DNA of 64,000 nucleotides from Micromonospora carbonacea (GCF_014205165.1 NZ_JACHMZ010000001.1:620001-684000), one strand, 5' to 3'; counted from the first letter of the stretch, positions 9,045 through 19,985 are shown. The notes: generated from the sequence alone by a model not told the origin. Numbers and translations are program-made.

Positions 9045-9289
9045 CCTGGGTGCTCCTCATTCCGTCGACACACCGCGCGTGTCGCGTCACTGACAGGTGC
9101 GGGACCCGGCGTGCGCCGGGCACCGAGCGACCGGCAGCGTACAGGGTCCGGGCGACAGGAAGGGGCACCGAATTCCGGCCCGGACCTGGACGCCCCGCGC
9201 GTCGCTGTGCGGCCCCGGGCCGTCTGCCCGCGCGCTGCTGTGCGGCCCCGACCTGGACGCCCGCCCGGGAGCGGGCCCGACCTGCCCGA

Positions 9290-9295
9290 TAGGGT
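9290..9295 (+). promoter_or_regulatory. -10 element of probable leaderless purNH transcript
   Basis: TAGGGT ends 6 nt before GTG 9302, so the mRNA should begin at the start codon. No ribosome site precedes the GTG. Confidence 0.45.
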
Positions 9296-9301
9296 GGCCG
9301 C

Positions 9302-11491
9302 GTGACCGAGCCCGCGTCCGTCGCCCGCATAGTCGTCCTCGTCTCCGGCTCCGGGAGCAACCTCCAGGCGCTGCTCGACGCCGCCGTCGACCCCGCGTAC
9401 GGCGCCCGGGTCGTCGCCGTGGGCGCGGACCGCGCCGGGATCGCGGGCCTGGACCGGGCCGCCGCCGCCGGGGTGTCGACCTTCGTCGAGCGGGTCGCCG
9501 ACCATCCGACCCGGGCGGACTGGGACGCCGCGCTGACCAGGCAGGTCGCCGCGCACCGCCCCGACCTGGTGGTCTCCGCCGGCTTCCTGAAGCTGGTCGG
9601 CCCGGAGTTCCTCGCCGCCTTCGGCGACCGCTACCTCAACACCCACAACACGCTGCTGCCGGCGTTCCCCGGCATCCACGGCCCCCGGGACGCCCTCGCC
9701 TACGGGGTGAAGATCACCGGGGCCACCCTCTTCTTCGTCGACGCCGGCATGGACACCGGGCCGATCGTGGCCCAGGTCGCCGTGCCCGTGTGCGACGACG
9801 ACGACGAGGAGACGCTCACCGAGCGCATCAAGTCCGCCGAGCGGCGTCAGCTCGTGGAGCAGGTCGGTCGGCTGGTCCGCGAAGGTTGGACGATCACCGG
9901 AAGAAAGGTCACGGTCGGAGTGAGTTCCAGTCAGGGCGAGCGCCGCCCCATCCGACGGGCGCTGGTCAGCGTCTACGACAAGAGCGGCCTGGTCGAGCTG
10001 GCCCAGGCCCTGCACGCGGCGGGCGTGGAGATCGTCTCGACCGGCAGCACCGCGTCGACCGTCGCCGCCGCCGGGGTGCCGGTGACCCCGGTGGAGTCGG
10101 TGACCGGCTTCCCCGAGATCCTCGACGGCCGGGTCAAGACCCTGCACCCGGCGATCCACGGTGGGCTCCTGGCCGACCTGCGCAAGCCCGCGCACGCGGC
10201 CCAGCTCGACGAGCACGGCATCGCCGGCGTCGACCTGCTGGTGTCGAACCTCTACCCGTTCCAGGACACGGTGGCCTCCGGCGCCGGCGTCGAGGAGTGC
10301 GTGGAGCAGATCGACATCGGCGGGCCGGCGATGGTGCGCGCCGCCGCCAAGAACCACGCGTCCGTCGCGGTGGTCACCGACCCGGCCGCGTACCCGGAGC
10401 TGGTGGCCGCCCTCGGCGCGGGCGGGTTCACCCTGGCCCAGCGCCGGGTGCTGGCGGCCCGCGCGTTCGCCGCCATCGCCGAGTACGACGTGGCCGTGGC
10501 GCAGTGGTGCGCGACCACGCTCGCCCCCGACGCCGCCGGCTGGCCGGAGTCCGCCGGGGTGTCGCTGCGCCGCTCGGCGGTGCTGCGCTACGGCGAGAAC
10601 CCGCACCAGGCCGCCGCCCTCTACACCGACCCGGCCAGCCCCGCCGGCCTGGCCCAGGCGGAACAGCTGCACGGCAAGGAGATGTCCTACAACAACTACG
10701 TCGACGCGGACGCCGCCTGGCGGGCGGCGAACGACTTCGCCGACCGGCCGGCCGTGGCGATCATCAAGCACGCCAACCCGTGCGGGATCGCGGTCGGCGC
10801 CGACGTCGCCGAGGCGCACCGCAAGGCGCACGCCTGCGACCCGGTGTCGGCGTACGGCGGGGTGATCGCCGTGAACCGCCAGGTCACCGCCGAGCTGGCC
10901 CGGCAGGTCGCCGAGGTGTTCACCGAGGTGCTGGTGGCCCCGGGCTTCGACGCGGACGCGCTGGAGCTGCTGCGGGCGAAGAAGAACCTGCGGCTGCTGC
11001 GCGCCCCGGCGTACGCCCCGCTGCCGGCGGAGTGGCGGCAGGTCACCGGCGGCATGCTGGTGCAGACCCGTGACGCCGTGGACGCCGAGGGCGACGACCC
11101 GGCCAACTGGCGGCTCGCCACCGGCGAGGCGGCCGACGAGGCCACCCTGCGTGACCTGGCGTTCGCCTGGCGGGCGGTGCGCGCGGTGAAGAGCAACGCG
11201 ATCCTGCTGGCCAAGGACGGGGCGACCGTCGGCGTCGGCATGGGCCAGGTCAACCGGGTCGACTCGGCGCAGCTCGCGGTCACCCGGGCCGGCGCGGAGC
11301 GGGCCGCCGGCTCGGTCTGCGCCTCCGACGCGTTCTTCCCGTTCGCCGACGGCCCGAAGGTCCTCATCGGGGCCGGGGTGAAGGCGATCGTCCAGCCGGG
11401 CGGCTCGATCCGCGACGAGGAGGTCGCCACCGCCTGCAAGGAGGCCGGCGTCACGCTCTACCTCACCGGCACCCGCCACTTCTTCCACTGA
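9302..11491 (+). CDS. purN-purH: PurN-PurH fusion: GAR formyltransferase and AICAR formyltransferase/IMP cyclohydrolase
   Basis: One 729-residue frame covers two purine enzymes. Residues 1 to about 203 are PurN, with [32 protein letters not shown] (catalytic Asn and His) and [12 protein letters not shown] (catalytic Asp). After a linker of about 13 residues comes Pur[37 protein letters not shown] and NLYPFQ for IMP cyclohydrolase, then [21 protein letters not shown] and [10 protein letters not shown] for AICAR transformylase. Both reactions use 10-formyl-THF. In most bacteria the genes are separate. GTG at about 9920 could be the ancestral purH start, but no stop separates the domains, so PurN cannot be made alone. 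folD follows, supplying the cofactor. Confidence 0.93.
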   Translation: MTEPASVARIVVLVSGSGSNLQALLDAAVDPAYGARVVAVGADRAGIAGLDRAAAAGVSTFVERVADHPTRADWDAALTRQVAAHRPDLVVSAGFLKLVGPEFLAAFGDRYLNTHNTLLPAFPGIHGPRDALAYGVKITGATLFFVDAGMDTGPIVAQVAVPVCDDDDEETLTERIKSAERRQLVEQVGRLVREGWTITGRKVTVGVSSSQGERRPIRRALVSVYDKSGLVELAQALHAAGVEIVSTGSTASTVAAAGVPVTPVESVTGFPEILDGRVKTLHPAIHGGLLADLRKPAHAAQLDEHGIAGVDLLVSNLYPFQDTVASGAGVEECVEQIDIGGPAMVRAAAKNHASVAVVTDPAAYPELVAALGAGGFTLAQRRVLAARAFAAIAEYDVAVAQWCATTLAPDAAGWPESAGVSLRRSAVLRYGENPHQAAALYTDPASPAGLAQAEQLHGKEMSYNNYVDADAAWRAANDFADRPAVAIIKHANPCGIAVGADVAEAHRKAHACDPVSAYGGVIAVNRQVTAELARQVAEVFTEVLVAPGFDADALELLRAKKNLRLLRAPAYAPLPAEWRQVTGGMLVQTRDAVDAEGDDPANWRLATGEAADEATLRDLAFAWRAVRAVKSNAILLAKDGATVGVGMGQVNRVDSAQLAVTRAGAERAAGSVCASDAFFPFADGPKVLIGAGVKAIVQPGGSIRDEEVATACKEAGVTLYLTGTRHFFH

Positions 11492-11497
11492 CCCCGC

Positions 11498-11531
11498 CGG
11501 CTCGACCCGCCGATCCTGGCGAGTCGAGCCG
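11498..11531 (+). terminator. Possible terminator after purNH
   Basis: A 9-bp perfect stem (CGGCTCGAC and its complement) with a 16-nt loop, shortly after the stop. The long loop makes it weaker than the others in the window. Confidence 0.4.
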
Positions 11532-11606
11532 CTGATGCCGCCGCCGCGCCCCGCTGCCTCGACCGACCTGCACCGGGTCCGCAGTCAGCGGGGCGGGCGG
11601 ACGTGA

Positions 11607-11612
11607 GACGAT
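11607..11612 (+). promoter_or_regulatory. -10-like hexamer of probable leaderless folD transcript
   Basis: GACGAT ends 6 nt before GTG 11619, as at several other genes in the window. Confidence 0.35.
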
Positions 11613-11618
11613 CTGGGC

Positions 11619-12479
11619 GTGACGGCGACGATCCTGGACGGCAAGGCGACCGCGGCGGAGATCAAGGACGAGCTGCGGGCGCGGGTGAAGGCACTGGCGG
11701 AGCGGGGCGTCGTCCCCGGGCTGGGCACGGTCCTGGTCGGGGCGGACCCGGGCTCCCAGGCGTACGTCAACGGCAAGCACCGTGACTGCGCCGAGGTGGG
11801 GATCGCCTCGATCCGCCGCGAGCTGCCCGCCGACGCCACCCAACAGCAGGTCGACGACGTCCTCGCCGAGCTGAACGCCGACCCGGCCTGCCACGGCTAC
11901 ATCGTCCAGCTCCCGCTGCCCGGTCACCTGGACACCCAGCGGGCGCTGGAGATGATCGACCCCGACAAGGACGCCGACGGCCTGCACCCGGTCAACCTCG
12001 GCCGGCTGGTCCTCGGCTACGACGGCCCGCTGCCGTGCACCCCGCGCGGCATCGTCGAGCTGCTCCGCCGGCACGACGTGCCGCTGCGCGGCGCGAACGT
12101 CGCCGTGGTGGGCCGGGGCAACACCGTCGGCCGCCCGCTGGGCCTGCTGCTGACCCGGCGCAGCGAGAACGCCACGGTCACCCTCTGCCACACCGGCACG
12201 CTCGACCTCGCCGGGCACACCCGCGCGGCCGAGATCGTGATCGTCGCGGCCGGGGTGCCGGGCCTGCTCACCGCCGACATGGTCACCCCCGGCGCGACGG
12301 TGGTCGACGTCGGCATCACCCGGGTGATTGGGGCGGACGGCAAGGGCCGCTACACCGGCGACGTCGATCCCGAGGTGGCCGAGGTGGCCGGCAAGGTGGT
12401 CCCGATGCCCGGCGGCGTCGGCCCGATGACCCGGGCGATGCTGCTGACCAACGTCGTCGAGCGGGCCGAGCGCGGCTGA
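11619..12479 (+). CDS. folD: Methylenetetrahydrofolate dehydrogenase/methenyl-THF cyclohydrolase FolD
   Basis: A 286-residue bifunctional enzyme that converts methylene-THF to 10-formyl-THF with NADP. The catalytic Tyr-Lys pair is in [12 protein letters not shown] (YxxxK). Other family signatures are [43 protein letters not shown] (NADP Rossmann loop) and [13 protein letters not shown]. It lies directly after purNH, whose two transferases consume its product. The start GTG 11619 gives the usual short N terminus; no ribosome site is seen. Confidence 0.97.
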   Translation: MTATILDGKATAAEIKDELRARVKALAERGVVPGLGTVLVGADPGSQAYVNGKHRDCAEVGIASIRRELPADATQQQVDDVLAELNADPACHGYIVQLPLPGHLDTQRALEMIDPDKDADGLHPVNLGRLVLGYDGPLPCTPRGIVELLRRHDVPLRGANVAVVGRGNTVGRPLGLLLTRRSENATVTLCHTGTLDLAGHTRAAEIVIVAAGVPGLLTADMVTPGATVVDVGITRVIGADGKGRYTGDVDPEVAEVAGKVVPMPGGVGPMTRAMLLTNVVERAERG

Positions 12480-12491
12480 GCCGCGACCGCC

Positions 12492-12512
12492 CGGCCCGGA
12501 GCGGCCGGGCCG
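12492..12512 (+). terminator. Short GC hairpin after folD
   Basis: An 8-bp perfect stem (CGGCCCGG and its complement) with a 5-nt loop, 12 nt after the stop. Confidence 0.45.
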
Positions 12513-12662
12513 GCGTCGGGCCGACTCCGGGGCGACCTCGGGCCGAACCCGGCGACGGTGACGTTCGCCCCATCCCGCCGATGGCCGCCGCCCCTGGCCG
12601 GTGGGCTGCCAGGATGACTGATACGGTCCGGAAAACGACTGGTAACAGGGAGTGGGACGACC

Positions 12663-13613
12663 ATGGGTAAGAAGGTCACTGTCGTCGGGGCCGGCTTCTA
12701 CGGCTCCACCACCGCGCAGCGCCTGGCCGAGTACGACGTCTTCGACACCGTCGTGATCACCGACATCGTGGAGGGCAAGCCCGCCGGCCTGGCCCTGGAC
12801 CTCAACCAGTCGCGGGCCATCGAGGGCTTCGAGACCAAGGTCGTCGGCGTCACCACCGGCGGAAACGGCGAGGGCTACGAGGCCATCGAGGGCTCGGACG
12901 TCGTGGTGATCACCGCCGGCCTCCCGCGCAAGCCGGGCATGAGCCGGATGGACCTGCTGGAGACGAACGCCAAGATCGTCCGTCAGGTCTCCGAGAACGT
13001 CGCCAAGTACGCCCCGAACGCCGTCGTCATCGTCGTGTCGAACCCGCTCGACGAGATGACCGCGCTGGCCCAGCTCGCCACCCAGTTCCCCAAGAACCGG
13101 GTGCTCGGCCAGGCCGGCATGCTCGACACCGCCCGGTTCACCAACTTCGTCGCCGAGGCGCTCGGCGTGCCGGTGCGCTCGGTGAAGACGCTGACCCTGG
13201 GCTCGCACGGCGACACCATGGTCCCGGTGCCGTCGCAGAGCACCGTCGACGGCAAGCCGCTGCGCGAGGCCATGCCGGCCGAGCAGATCGAGGAGCTGGT
13301 CGTCAAGACCCGCAACGGCGGCGCCGAGGTGGTCGCGCTGCTGAAGACCGGCTCGGCCTACTACGCCCCGTCGGCCGCCGCCGCCCGGATGGCCAAGGCC
13401 GTCGCGGAGGACTCCGGCGAGGTCATGCCGGTCTGCGCCTGGGTCGACGGCGAGTACGGCATCTCCGGCGTCTACCTGGGCGTCGAGGCCCAGATCGGCG
13501 CCGAGGGGATCAAGCGGGTCGTCGAGACCGACCTCGACGCCGACGAGCTGGCCAGCCTCAAGGAGGCCGCCGAGGCCGTCCGCGCGAAGCAGGCCGACGT
13601 CGCCAGCATGTGA
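12663..13613 (+). CDS. mdh: Malate dehydrogenase, LDH-like type
   Basis: A 316-residue NAD-dependent malate dehydrogenase of the LDH-like family, TCA cycle. The NAD loop is VTVVGAGFYGSTTAQRLAE. The specificity loop GLPRKPGMSRMDLLE has Arg where lactate dehydrogenases have Gln, indicating malate/oxaloacetate. The catalytic His is in TLGSHGDTMVPVPSQ, and VSNPLDEMT and GQAGMLDTARF are as in the family. This type differs from the MDH usual in Streptomyces. A GGGAG site precedes ATG 12663, and a terminator follows, so it is its own unit. Confidence 0.95.
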   Translation: MGKKVTVVGAGFYGSTTAQRLAEYDVFDTVVITDIVEGKPAGLALDLNQSRAIEGFETKVVGVTTGGNGEGYEAIEGSDVVVITAGLPRKPGMSRMDLLETNAKIVRQVSENVAKYAPNAVVIVVSNPLDEMTALAQLATQFPKNRVLGQAGMLDTARFTNFVAEALGVPVRSVKTLTLGSHGDTMVPVPSQSTVDGKPLREAMPAEQIEELVVKTRNGGAEVVALLKTGSAYYAPSAAAARMAKAVAEDSGEVMPVCAWVDGEYGISGVYLGVEAQIGAEGIKRVVETDLDADELASLKEAAEAVRAKQADVASM

Positions 13614-13622
13614 GCCACGCGG

Positions 13623-13657
13623 AAGGGGCGGGCCGGCCGACGCCGGACCCGCCCCTT
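13623..13657. terminator. Hairpin terminator between mdh and the MBL-fold gene
   Basis: A 14-bp near-perfect stem (AAGGGGCGGGCCGG against CCGGACCCGCCCCTT) and a 6-nt loop between converging genes. Confidence 0.7.
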
Positions 13658-13726
13658 CGCCGTTTCCGCCGCCCCCGTCCGAGCGGCCGGGACCGGCGCG
13701 CCGGGTGCGTGAAGTCCCGTCGGCGC

Positions 13727-14524
13727 TCAGAGCGCCACGAACGGCTCGCCCAGGTGCGGGGTGGCCAGGGCCGCCGGGCCCCGCGCGGCCAGGTGGCGCA
13801 GCAGCGTCGCCCGCGAGACGCGCGCCGTCTCCGGCTGCTCCTCGTGGGCGTACGCCACGTCGGGGTCAACGAGCTGGACGGTGTGCACCAGCAGGTCGCC
13901 GGTGACCAGCAGCCGCTCGTCGCCGGAGTCCACCAGCACCGACTGGTGGCCGGGGGTGTGCCCGGGGGTGCTCAGCACGCGTACCCCCGGGGTGAGCGGG
14001 GTGTCGCCGTCGAGGACCCGGAGCTGGCCGGCGGCGCGCAACGGCGCGACCAGGCCGGCCTCCAGGGCGGGGTTGACCGAGGCCAGGGCGGCCAGCTCGG
14101 CCCGCTGGACGAGGTAGTCGGCGTTGGGGAACCAGGGGGTGCCGACGACCGCCCAGCCGACGTGGTCGGTGTGCAGGTGGGTCAGCACGACCGTGCGGAC
14201 GTCGGCCGGGTCGATGCCGGCGGCGGCCAGCTCGGCGGGGAGCCGGCCGGGCACCGGGGCCCAGCTCGCGGCGGGCGCGTCGGCCGGGCCGATGCCGGCG
14301 TCGACCAGGGTGACCGGGCCGTCCGCGGCGCGCAGGGCGAAGCAGCGGAACGGCAGCCACCAGCGGCCGTCGCCGGTGACCGCGCCCGGGTCGCGCCGGT
14401 CGGCGGCGGCCCACTGCTCGGCGGTGGCGGCCGGGAACGTTTCCTCGCGCGGCTGGAAGAACGGCCCCTCGCCGTCGGTCAGGGCGGTGACCGTGATAGA
14501 CCCGAGGGTGCGGCGCGGCGGCAT
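13727..14524 (-). CDS. MBL-fold metallo-hydrolase
   Basis: A 265-residue metallo-beta-lactamase-fold hydrolase. The metal motif VVLTHLHTDHVG (HxHxDH) is in the middle, followed by STPGHTPGHQSVLVD and a second ligand Asp in LLVTGDLLVH; a late His is in ATPHLGEP. The layout resembles the AiiA/quorum-quenching lactonase and glyoxalase II-like branch, but the substrate cannot be read from the sequence. ATG 14524. Divergent from icd, with about 135 bp between starts. Confidence 0.85.
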   Translation of the reverse strand: MPPRRTLGSITVTALTDGEGPFFQPREETFPAATAEQWAAADRRDPGAVTGDGRWWLPFRCFALRAADGPVTLVDAGIGPADAPAASWAPVPGRLPAELAAAGIDPADVRTVVLTHLHTDHVGWAVVGTPWFPNADYLVQRAELAALASVNPALEAGLVAPLRAAGQLRVLDGDTPLTPGVRVLSTPGHTPGHQSVLVDSGDERLLVTGDLLVHTVQLVDPDVAYAHEEQPETARVSRATLLRHLAARGPAALATPHLGEPFVAL

Positions 14525-14610
14525 CCGGTGATCGTGTCAGCCGTCGGCTGTGCCGTGTATCCCGTTTTCCCCGGTCGGCGCGGGCCGGCTGGGGACTGCG
14601 AGTCGGTTTC

Positions 14611-14626
14611 CAGTACGCTCGTACTG
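14611..14626. promoter_or_regulatory. Palindrome upstream of icd, possible operator
   Basis: CAGTACG-CT-CGTACTG is a perfect 7-bp inverted repeat with a 2-nt spacer, 34 nt before the icd start. TACGCT inside it could serve as a -10 element, so a bound regulator would block transcription. Which protein binds is unknown. Confidence 0.45.
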
Positions 14627-14660
14627 TTGAGCACGTGTCCCCCGAGAGGAGCGCCGGTCG

Positions 14661-15878
14661 ATGGCGAAGATCAAGGTAAACAACCCGGTCGTTGAGCTCG
14701 ACGGCGACGAGATGACCCGGATCATCTGGAAGCAGATCCGGGAGCAGCTGATCCTGCCCTACCTCGACGTCGACCTGCACTACTACGACCTCTCGATCCA
14801 GTACCGCGACTCCACCGACGACCAGGTCACCATCGACGCCGCCAACGCGATCAAGGAGCACGGCGTCGGCGTCAAGTGCGCCACCATCACCCCGGACGAG
14901 GCGCGGGTGGAGGAGTTCGGCCTGAAGAAGATGTGGCGGTCGCCGAACGGCACCATCCGCAACATCCTCGGCGGCGTCGTCTTCCGCGAGCCGATCATCA
15001 TGTCGAACGTGCCGCGCCTGGTCCCCGGCTGGACCAAGCCGATCATCATCGGCCGGCACGCCCACGGCGACCAGTACAAGGCCACCGACTTCGTCGTCCC
15101 CGGCCCGGGCACGGTGACCATCACCTACACCCCGGCCGACGGCTCCGCCCCGGTCGAGATGGAGGTCGCCAACTTCCCCGGCGGCGGCGTCACCATGGGC
15201 ATGTACAACTTCGACGACTCGATCCGGGACTTCGCCCGCGCCTCGATGCGCTACGGCCTGGACCGCGGCTACCCGGTCTACCTGTCGACGAAGAACACCA
15301 TCCTCAAGGCGTACGACGGCCGGTTCAAGGACATCTTCGCCGAGGTGTTCGAGAACGAGTTCAAGGCCGAGTTCGAGGCCGCCGGCATCACCTACGAGCA
15401 CCGGCTCATCGACGACATGGTGGCCGCCGCGCTGAAGTGGGAGGGCGGCTTCGTCTGGGCCTGCAAGAACTACGACGGCGACGTGCAGTCGGACACCGTG
15501 GCGCAGGGCTTCGGCTCGCTGGGCCTGATGACCTCGGTCCTGATGACCCCGGACGGCCGCACCGTCGAGGCGGAGGCCGCGCACGGCACGGTGACCCGGC
15601 ACTACCGGCAGTACCAGAAGGGCGAGAAGACCTCGACCAACCCGATCGCCTCGATCTACGCCTGGACCCGCGGCCTGGCCCACCGGGGCAAGCTGGACGG
15701 CACCCCCGCCGTCACCGAGTTCGCCGACACGCTGGAGCAGGTCATCATCGACACCGTCGAGGGCGGCCAGATGACCAAGGACCTCGCGCTGCTCATCTCG
15801 CGCGACGCCCCGTGGCTGACCACCGACGAGTTCATGAACGCGCTGGACGAGAACCTGGCGCGTCGGCTCGCCGCCTGA
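14661..15878 (+). CDS. icd: NADP-dependent isocitrate dehydrogenase
   Basis: A 405-residue dimeric NADP-type isocitrate dehydrogenase of the kind also found in eukaryotes (subfamily II), converting isocitrate to 2-oxoglutarate. Seen are [17 protein letters not shown] at the N terminus, [15 protein letters not shown] (substrate Ser/Asn loop), [13 protein letters not shown], the metal Asp cluster [34 protein letters not shown] and [12 protein letters not shown] (NADP loop). AGAGGAG precedes ATG 14661. It is transcribed alone and ends in a strong terminator. Confidence 0.97.
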   Translation: MAKIKVNNPVVELDGDEMTRIIWKQIREQLILPYLDVDLHYYDLSIQYRDSTDDQVTIDAANAIKEHGVGVKCATITPDEARVEEFGLKKMWRSPNGTIRNILGGVVFREPIIMSNVPRLVPGWTKPIIIGRHAHGDQYKATDFVVPGPGTVTITYTPADGSAPVEMEVANFPGGGVTMGMYNFDDSIRDFARASMRYGLDRGYPVYLSTKNTILKAYDGRFKDIFAEVFENEFKAEFEAAGITYEHRLIDDMVAAALKWEGGFVWACKNYDGDVQSDTVAQGFGSLGLMTSVLMTPDGRTVEAEAAHGTVTRHYRQYQKGEKTSTNPIASIYAWTRGLAHRGKLDGTPAVTEFADTLEQVIIDTVEGGQMTKDLALLISRDAPWLTTDEFMNALDENLARRLAA

Positions 15879-15897
15879 CCGTACCGTCACACCTTCC

Positions 15898-15928
15898 GAA
15901 GCCCGCCGGCCGCCCGCCGGCGGGCTTC
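15898..15928 (+). terminator. Terminator of icd
   Basis: A perfect 12-bp stem (GAAGCCCGCCGG and its complement) with a 7-nt loop, 20 nt after the icd stop. Confidence 0.78.
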
Positions 15929-16197
15929 GGCGCGCCTGCGGCCGTCCCGCCGTCACTCGGGGTGAGGTGGCTCGTTGTGCAGGATGGACGTGGTGCCAGT
16001 CGCGTCCAAGGGGGGTTGACCGCGGTCGCCGCGCGGCACGAGTGCCGACGAAACCAGCCTCCCCGGCTGTCGCACACAGCCAGCCGTCCCTTCCCTGCGG
16101 GGGGCCCGTCCCGGGCCCCCCGCGCCCTGCTGCGCTGCGCCTGGCTGTCCCGCCTGTCCCGCCCTGTTAGCAGGGGGCCCCTGCTATACAGAAAGCG
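15929..16197. other. Gene-free stretch between icd and galT
   Basis: Together with the icd terminator this is about 320 bases without a credible gene. It holds a GGGGGGCCC hairpin (16097-16123) and most of repeat copy 2. No promoter is needed because the flanking genes converge. Confidence 0.5.
16097..16123. terminator. GC-rich terminator downstream of galT
   Basis: A perfect 12-bp stem (GCGGGGGGCCCG and its complement) with a 3-nt loop, about 75 nt beyond the end of the minus-strand galT. Confidence 0.65.

Positions 16198-16219
<22 letters not shown>
16163..16219 (-). repeat. GGGGCCCC/GTTAAC repeat family, copy 2
   Basis: Read on the minus strand, two similar units (GCAGGGGCCCCTCGTTAACG and AGCAGGGGCCCCCTGCTAAC) flank CTTTCTGTAT. 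The first unit supplies the galT C-terminal residues KAGAPR and its TAA stop. Confidence 0.8.
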
Positions 16220-17279
<1,060 letters not shown>

Positions 17280-17283
<4 letters not shown>

Positions 17284-18152
17284 TCCGCCGTTCCCTCCCT
17301 CGTCGCCGCGGCCACGCGGCCGGGGCCGCGATCCGCCGGGGCCGGCGTCCGACCCGGCGTCGGTCTGCTCGTCGTCCCCGCCCCCGCGACCAGGACCAGC
17401 TCGCCGACCCGCTCGTCGAGCACCTGCCGGGCCTGCGGGTCGAGCCGGTCGTCGGTGACCAGCACGTCGGCGGCGGAGAGCTCGACGATCGAGGAGATGC
17501 CGACGGTGCCCCACTTGGTGTGGTCCGCGAGCACGACCAGCCGGTCGGCGGCGGCCACCAGGGCCCGGTCGGTCTCGGCCTCCATCAGGTTGGGGGTGGT
17601 GAAGCCGGCCCGCTCGCTGATCCCGTGCACGCCGAGGAAGAGCAGGTCCAGGTGCAGCGACCGGATCGCCGCGACCGCGAGCGGCCCGACCAGCGCGTCG
17701 GACGGCGTCCGCACCCCGCCGGTGAGCACCACGGTCTGATCGGTGCGGCCCCCGGCGTGCAGGATCTCGGCGACCGGCAGGGAGTTGGTCACCACGGTCA
17801 GCCCCGGCACGTCGACCAGCCGGCGGGCCAGCTCGGCGGTGGTGGTGCCGGCGGAGAGGGCGACCGCCGCGCCGGGGCGCACCAGCTCGGCGGCGCGGGC
17901 GGCGATGGCCGCCTTCTCCGGCAGCTGGCGCACCGACTTCGCGTGGAAGCCCGGCTCGTCGGTGGAGCCGGGGCCGGTCGTGGTGGCGCCGCCGTGCACC
18001 TTGGCCAGCACGCCCTGCTCGTGCAGCGTGTCCAGGTCGCGCCGGATCGTCATGTCGGAGACGCCGAACTCGGCGGCCAGCTCGGTCACCCGGACGCCGC
18101 CGGTGGCCCGGACGCGGTCCAGGATGGCCGCCTGCCGTTGCCGCGCGAGCAT
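17280..18152 (-). CDS. DeoR/GlpR family transcriptional regulator
   Basis: A 290-residue sugar-responsive regulator. The N-terminal DeoR helix-turn-helix reads RQAAILDRVRATGGVRVTEL followed by FGVSDMTIRRDLDTLHEQG. The C-terminal sensor domain of the sugar-phosphate isomerase-like fold shows LSAGTTTAELARRL, VVTNSLPVA, LTGGV and VLADHTKWG. It ends in a Pro/Thr-rich tail. ATG 18152 follows a perfect GGAGG. Its stop overlaps the galT start, so it likely controls galactose use and its own operon. Confidence 0.93.
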
Positions 18153-18288
18153 TCCGCACCTCCGACTCCCGCGCCCACTTCTCACGTGGTCGCACGCGTT
18201 CCAACAAAGCTGAACACTAGCGCGGCGGGTGGCCGTTGCGGAAGCGGAGCCGTAGGGGCGGTGGGCGCCGACACGTGCCCGGCACACA

Positions 18289-18335
18289 CCGCCGCCCGGC
18301 CCCCCGGCGAAGGACGGAGGAGGACCGGGCGGCGG
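18289..18335 (-). terminator. Possible terminator between deoR and cysC-like gene regions
   Basis: An 11-bp perfect stem (CCGCCGCCCGG and its complement) around a 25-nt loop, just beyond the stop of the minus-strand APS kinase gene. Confidence 0.45.
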
Positions 18336-18357
18336 CGACGCGGCGGAGGAGCGGCGG

Positions 18358-19887
18358 TCAGGTGGACTGGAGGCGTGGCTCGACCCAGCCCGTCTCGGTC
18401 AGGTGATGCATCACCGCCTGCACCGCCTCGTCGATCGACATGCCGGTGGTGTCGACCACGACGTCGGCGTCCGTCGGCACCTCGTACGGGTCGTCGATGC
18501 CGGTCATGCCCGTGAGCAGGCCGGCGCGGGCCCGCGCGTAGAGGCCCTTGCGGTCGCGCTGCTCGCACACCTCGATCGGGGTCGCGACGTGCACCAGCAC
18601 GAAACCGGCCCCGGCCGCGTGCGCCATCTCCCGCGCGGTGGTCCGCGCCGCCGCGTACGGGGCGATCGGGCAGCAGATGCCGACCCCCCGGTGCCGGGCG
18701 ATCTCGGCCGCCACCCAGCCGATCCGCCGGACGTTCAGGTCCCGGTCGGCCTTGCTGAAGGTCAGCCCGGCGGAGAGCTCCCGGCGCACCACGTCGCCGT
18801 CGAGCAGGGTCACCGTGCGGTCGCCGCCCTCGCGCAGCACGTCCGCCAGGCCCCGGGCGATCGTCGACTTGCCGGAGCCGGAGAAGCCGGTGAGGAACAG
18901 CACCAGCCCCCGGTGCCGCCGGGGCGGCCGGGCCCGCACCAGCTCCTTCGCCACGGCCGGCGGGGTGTGCCACTCCGGCAGCGGGAAGCCCCGGTCGAGC
19001 AGGTCGTCGATCTCCGCCTGGCTGAGCGCCAGCCGCCGGTTGCGCGGCGGGATGTCCTCCCGCCAGCGCCACTGCCCGTCCCGGTTGTCGTAGGCCAGCT
19101 CGCGGGGGACCAGCACCCGCAGCCCCGCGCCGGAGAGCATCTCGCCGGTGGAGAGCAGGTGGGTCACCCCGTACGCGGCGGCCACCCGGGCCTGGAGCAG
19201 CGCGTCGCTGATCTCGTCCCGGCGGCGGGCCAGTGGCACCGCGACCAGCGTCGCCGGGGGCATCCGGTCCCGGGCGGCGAAGACCGCCCGCACCAGCGCC
19301 TCGGAGGGCAACCCGTTGATCGTCCCCTCGGCGACCGGGATCATCACCAGCAGGTGCGCGCCCAGGGTGCGCGCCGCGTGGGCGATCTGCGCGAGCTGCG
19401 GCCGGTGCAGCGGCCGGTCGGCGACCACCCCCAGCACCCGGCCCGGGGGCAGCAGCGCCCGGATCTCCTCCGGGCTGCGGCGCAGCCGCTGGAACGGGCC
19501 GTGGCCGCCGTCGCCGAGCCGGCGCACCGTGCCGCCGACCCCGGCGACGCCCTCGCGGGCCGACCACACGTCGGTGACCTCCAGCGAGGCCACCGGGGCG
19601 CCCTCGCCGTCGGAGAGCACCAGCACCCGGCGGGCCGGATCGGCCGGATCCAGGTCGCCGGCGAGCGACGCCGGGATCTGGAGGGCCACCGGCACCTGCC
19701 ACGGCGCGCCGTCCGCGAGCCGGCCCCGCCGACTCACCGAGGCCAGATCCGCCCGGGTCATGAAGCCGGTCAGGGGCGCGTACGCCCCGGAGACCAGCAA
19801 CTCCAGATCGGCCAGTTCCCCGGGCCGCGGCGTGTACGCCGGCGCGTCCCGAAGCACCTCGTCGGGCAGCACCCACCCGTTGCTCAT
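18358..19887 (-). CDS. cysC: APS kinase fused to an ATP-sulfurylase-like domain
   Basis: A 509-residue two-domain protein of sulfate activation. Residues 1 to about 315 look like ATP sulfurylase, but the family motif QxRNPxHxxH is replaced by VADRPLHRPQ (155-164), losing the Gln, Arg, Asn and second His. The C-terminal APS kinase looks intact: P-loop GFSGSGKST (334-342), DGDVVRRELSAGLTFSKADR, and IAPYAAARTTAR. So phosphorylation of APS to PAPS is likely, while ATP-sulfurylase activity is doubtful. The start ATG 19887 follows GGGGG; an in-frame upstream ATG lacks a site. No cysD/cysN neighbours are seen. Confidence 0.87.
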   Translation of the reverse strand: MSNGWVLPDEVLRDAPAYTPRPGELADLELLVSGAYAPLTGFMTRADLASVSRRGRLADGAPWQVPVALQIPASLAGDLDPADPARRVLVLSDGEGAPVASLEVTDVWSAREGVAGVGGTVRRLGDGGHGPFQRLRRSPEEIRALLPPGRVLGVVADRPLHRPQLAQIAHAARTLGAHLLVMIPVAEGTINGLPSEALVRAVFAARDRMPPATLVAVPLARRRDEISDALLQARVAAAYGVTHLLSTGEMLSGAGLRVLVPRELAYDNRDGQWRWREDIPPRNRRLALSQAEIDDLLDRGFPLPEWHTPPAVAKELVRARPPRRHRGLVLFLTGFSGSGKSTIARGLADVLREGGDRTVTLLDGDVVRRELSAGLTFSKADRDLNVRRIGWVAAEIARHRGVGICCPIAPYAAARTTAREMAHAAGAGFVLVHVATPIEVCEQRDRKGLYARARAGLLTGMTGIDDPYEVPTDADVVVDTTGMSIDEAVQAVMHHLTETGWVEPRLQST

Positions 19888-19985
19888 CGCACCCCCACTT
19901 TCCGGCCGGCTCACAGTTTCTCAGCCCGTCGCCGATCGGTCGAGAGTGCCATTCCCATCACTAGGGGTTGATCCTCGCCGCGGGA

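Noticed and set aside
8993..11488. An 831-codon open frame on the minus strand opposite purNH
   Set aside because: It has Arg/Gly/Val/His-rich sequence without motifs, and it lies opposite a clear gene; long antisense frames are expected at this GC content.
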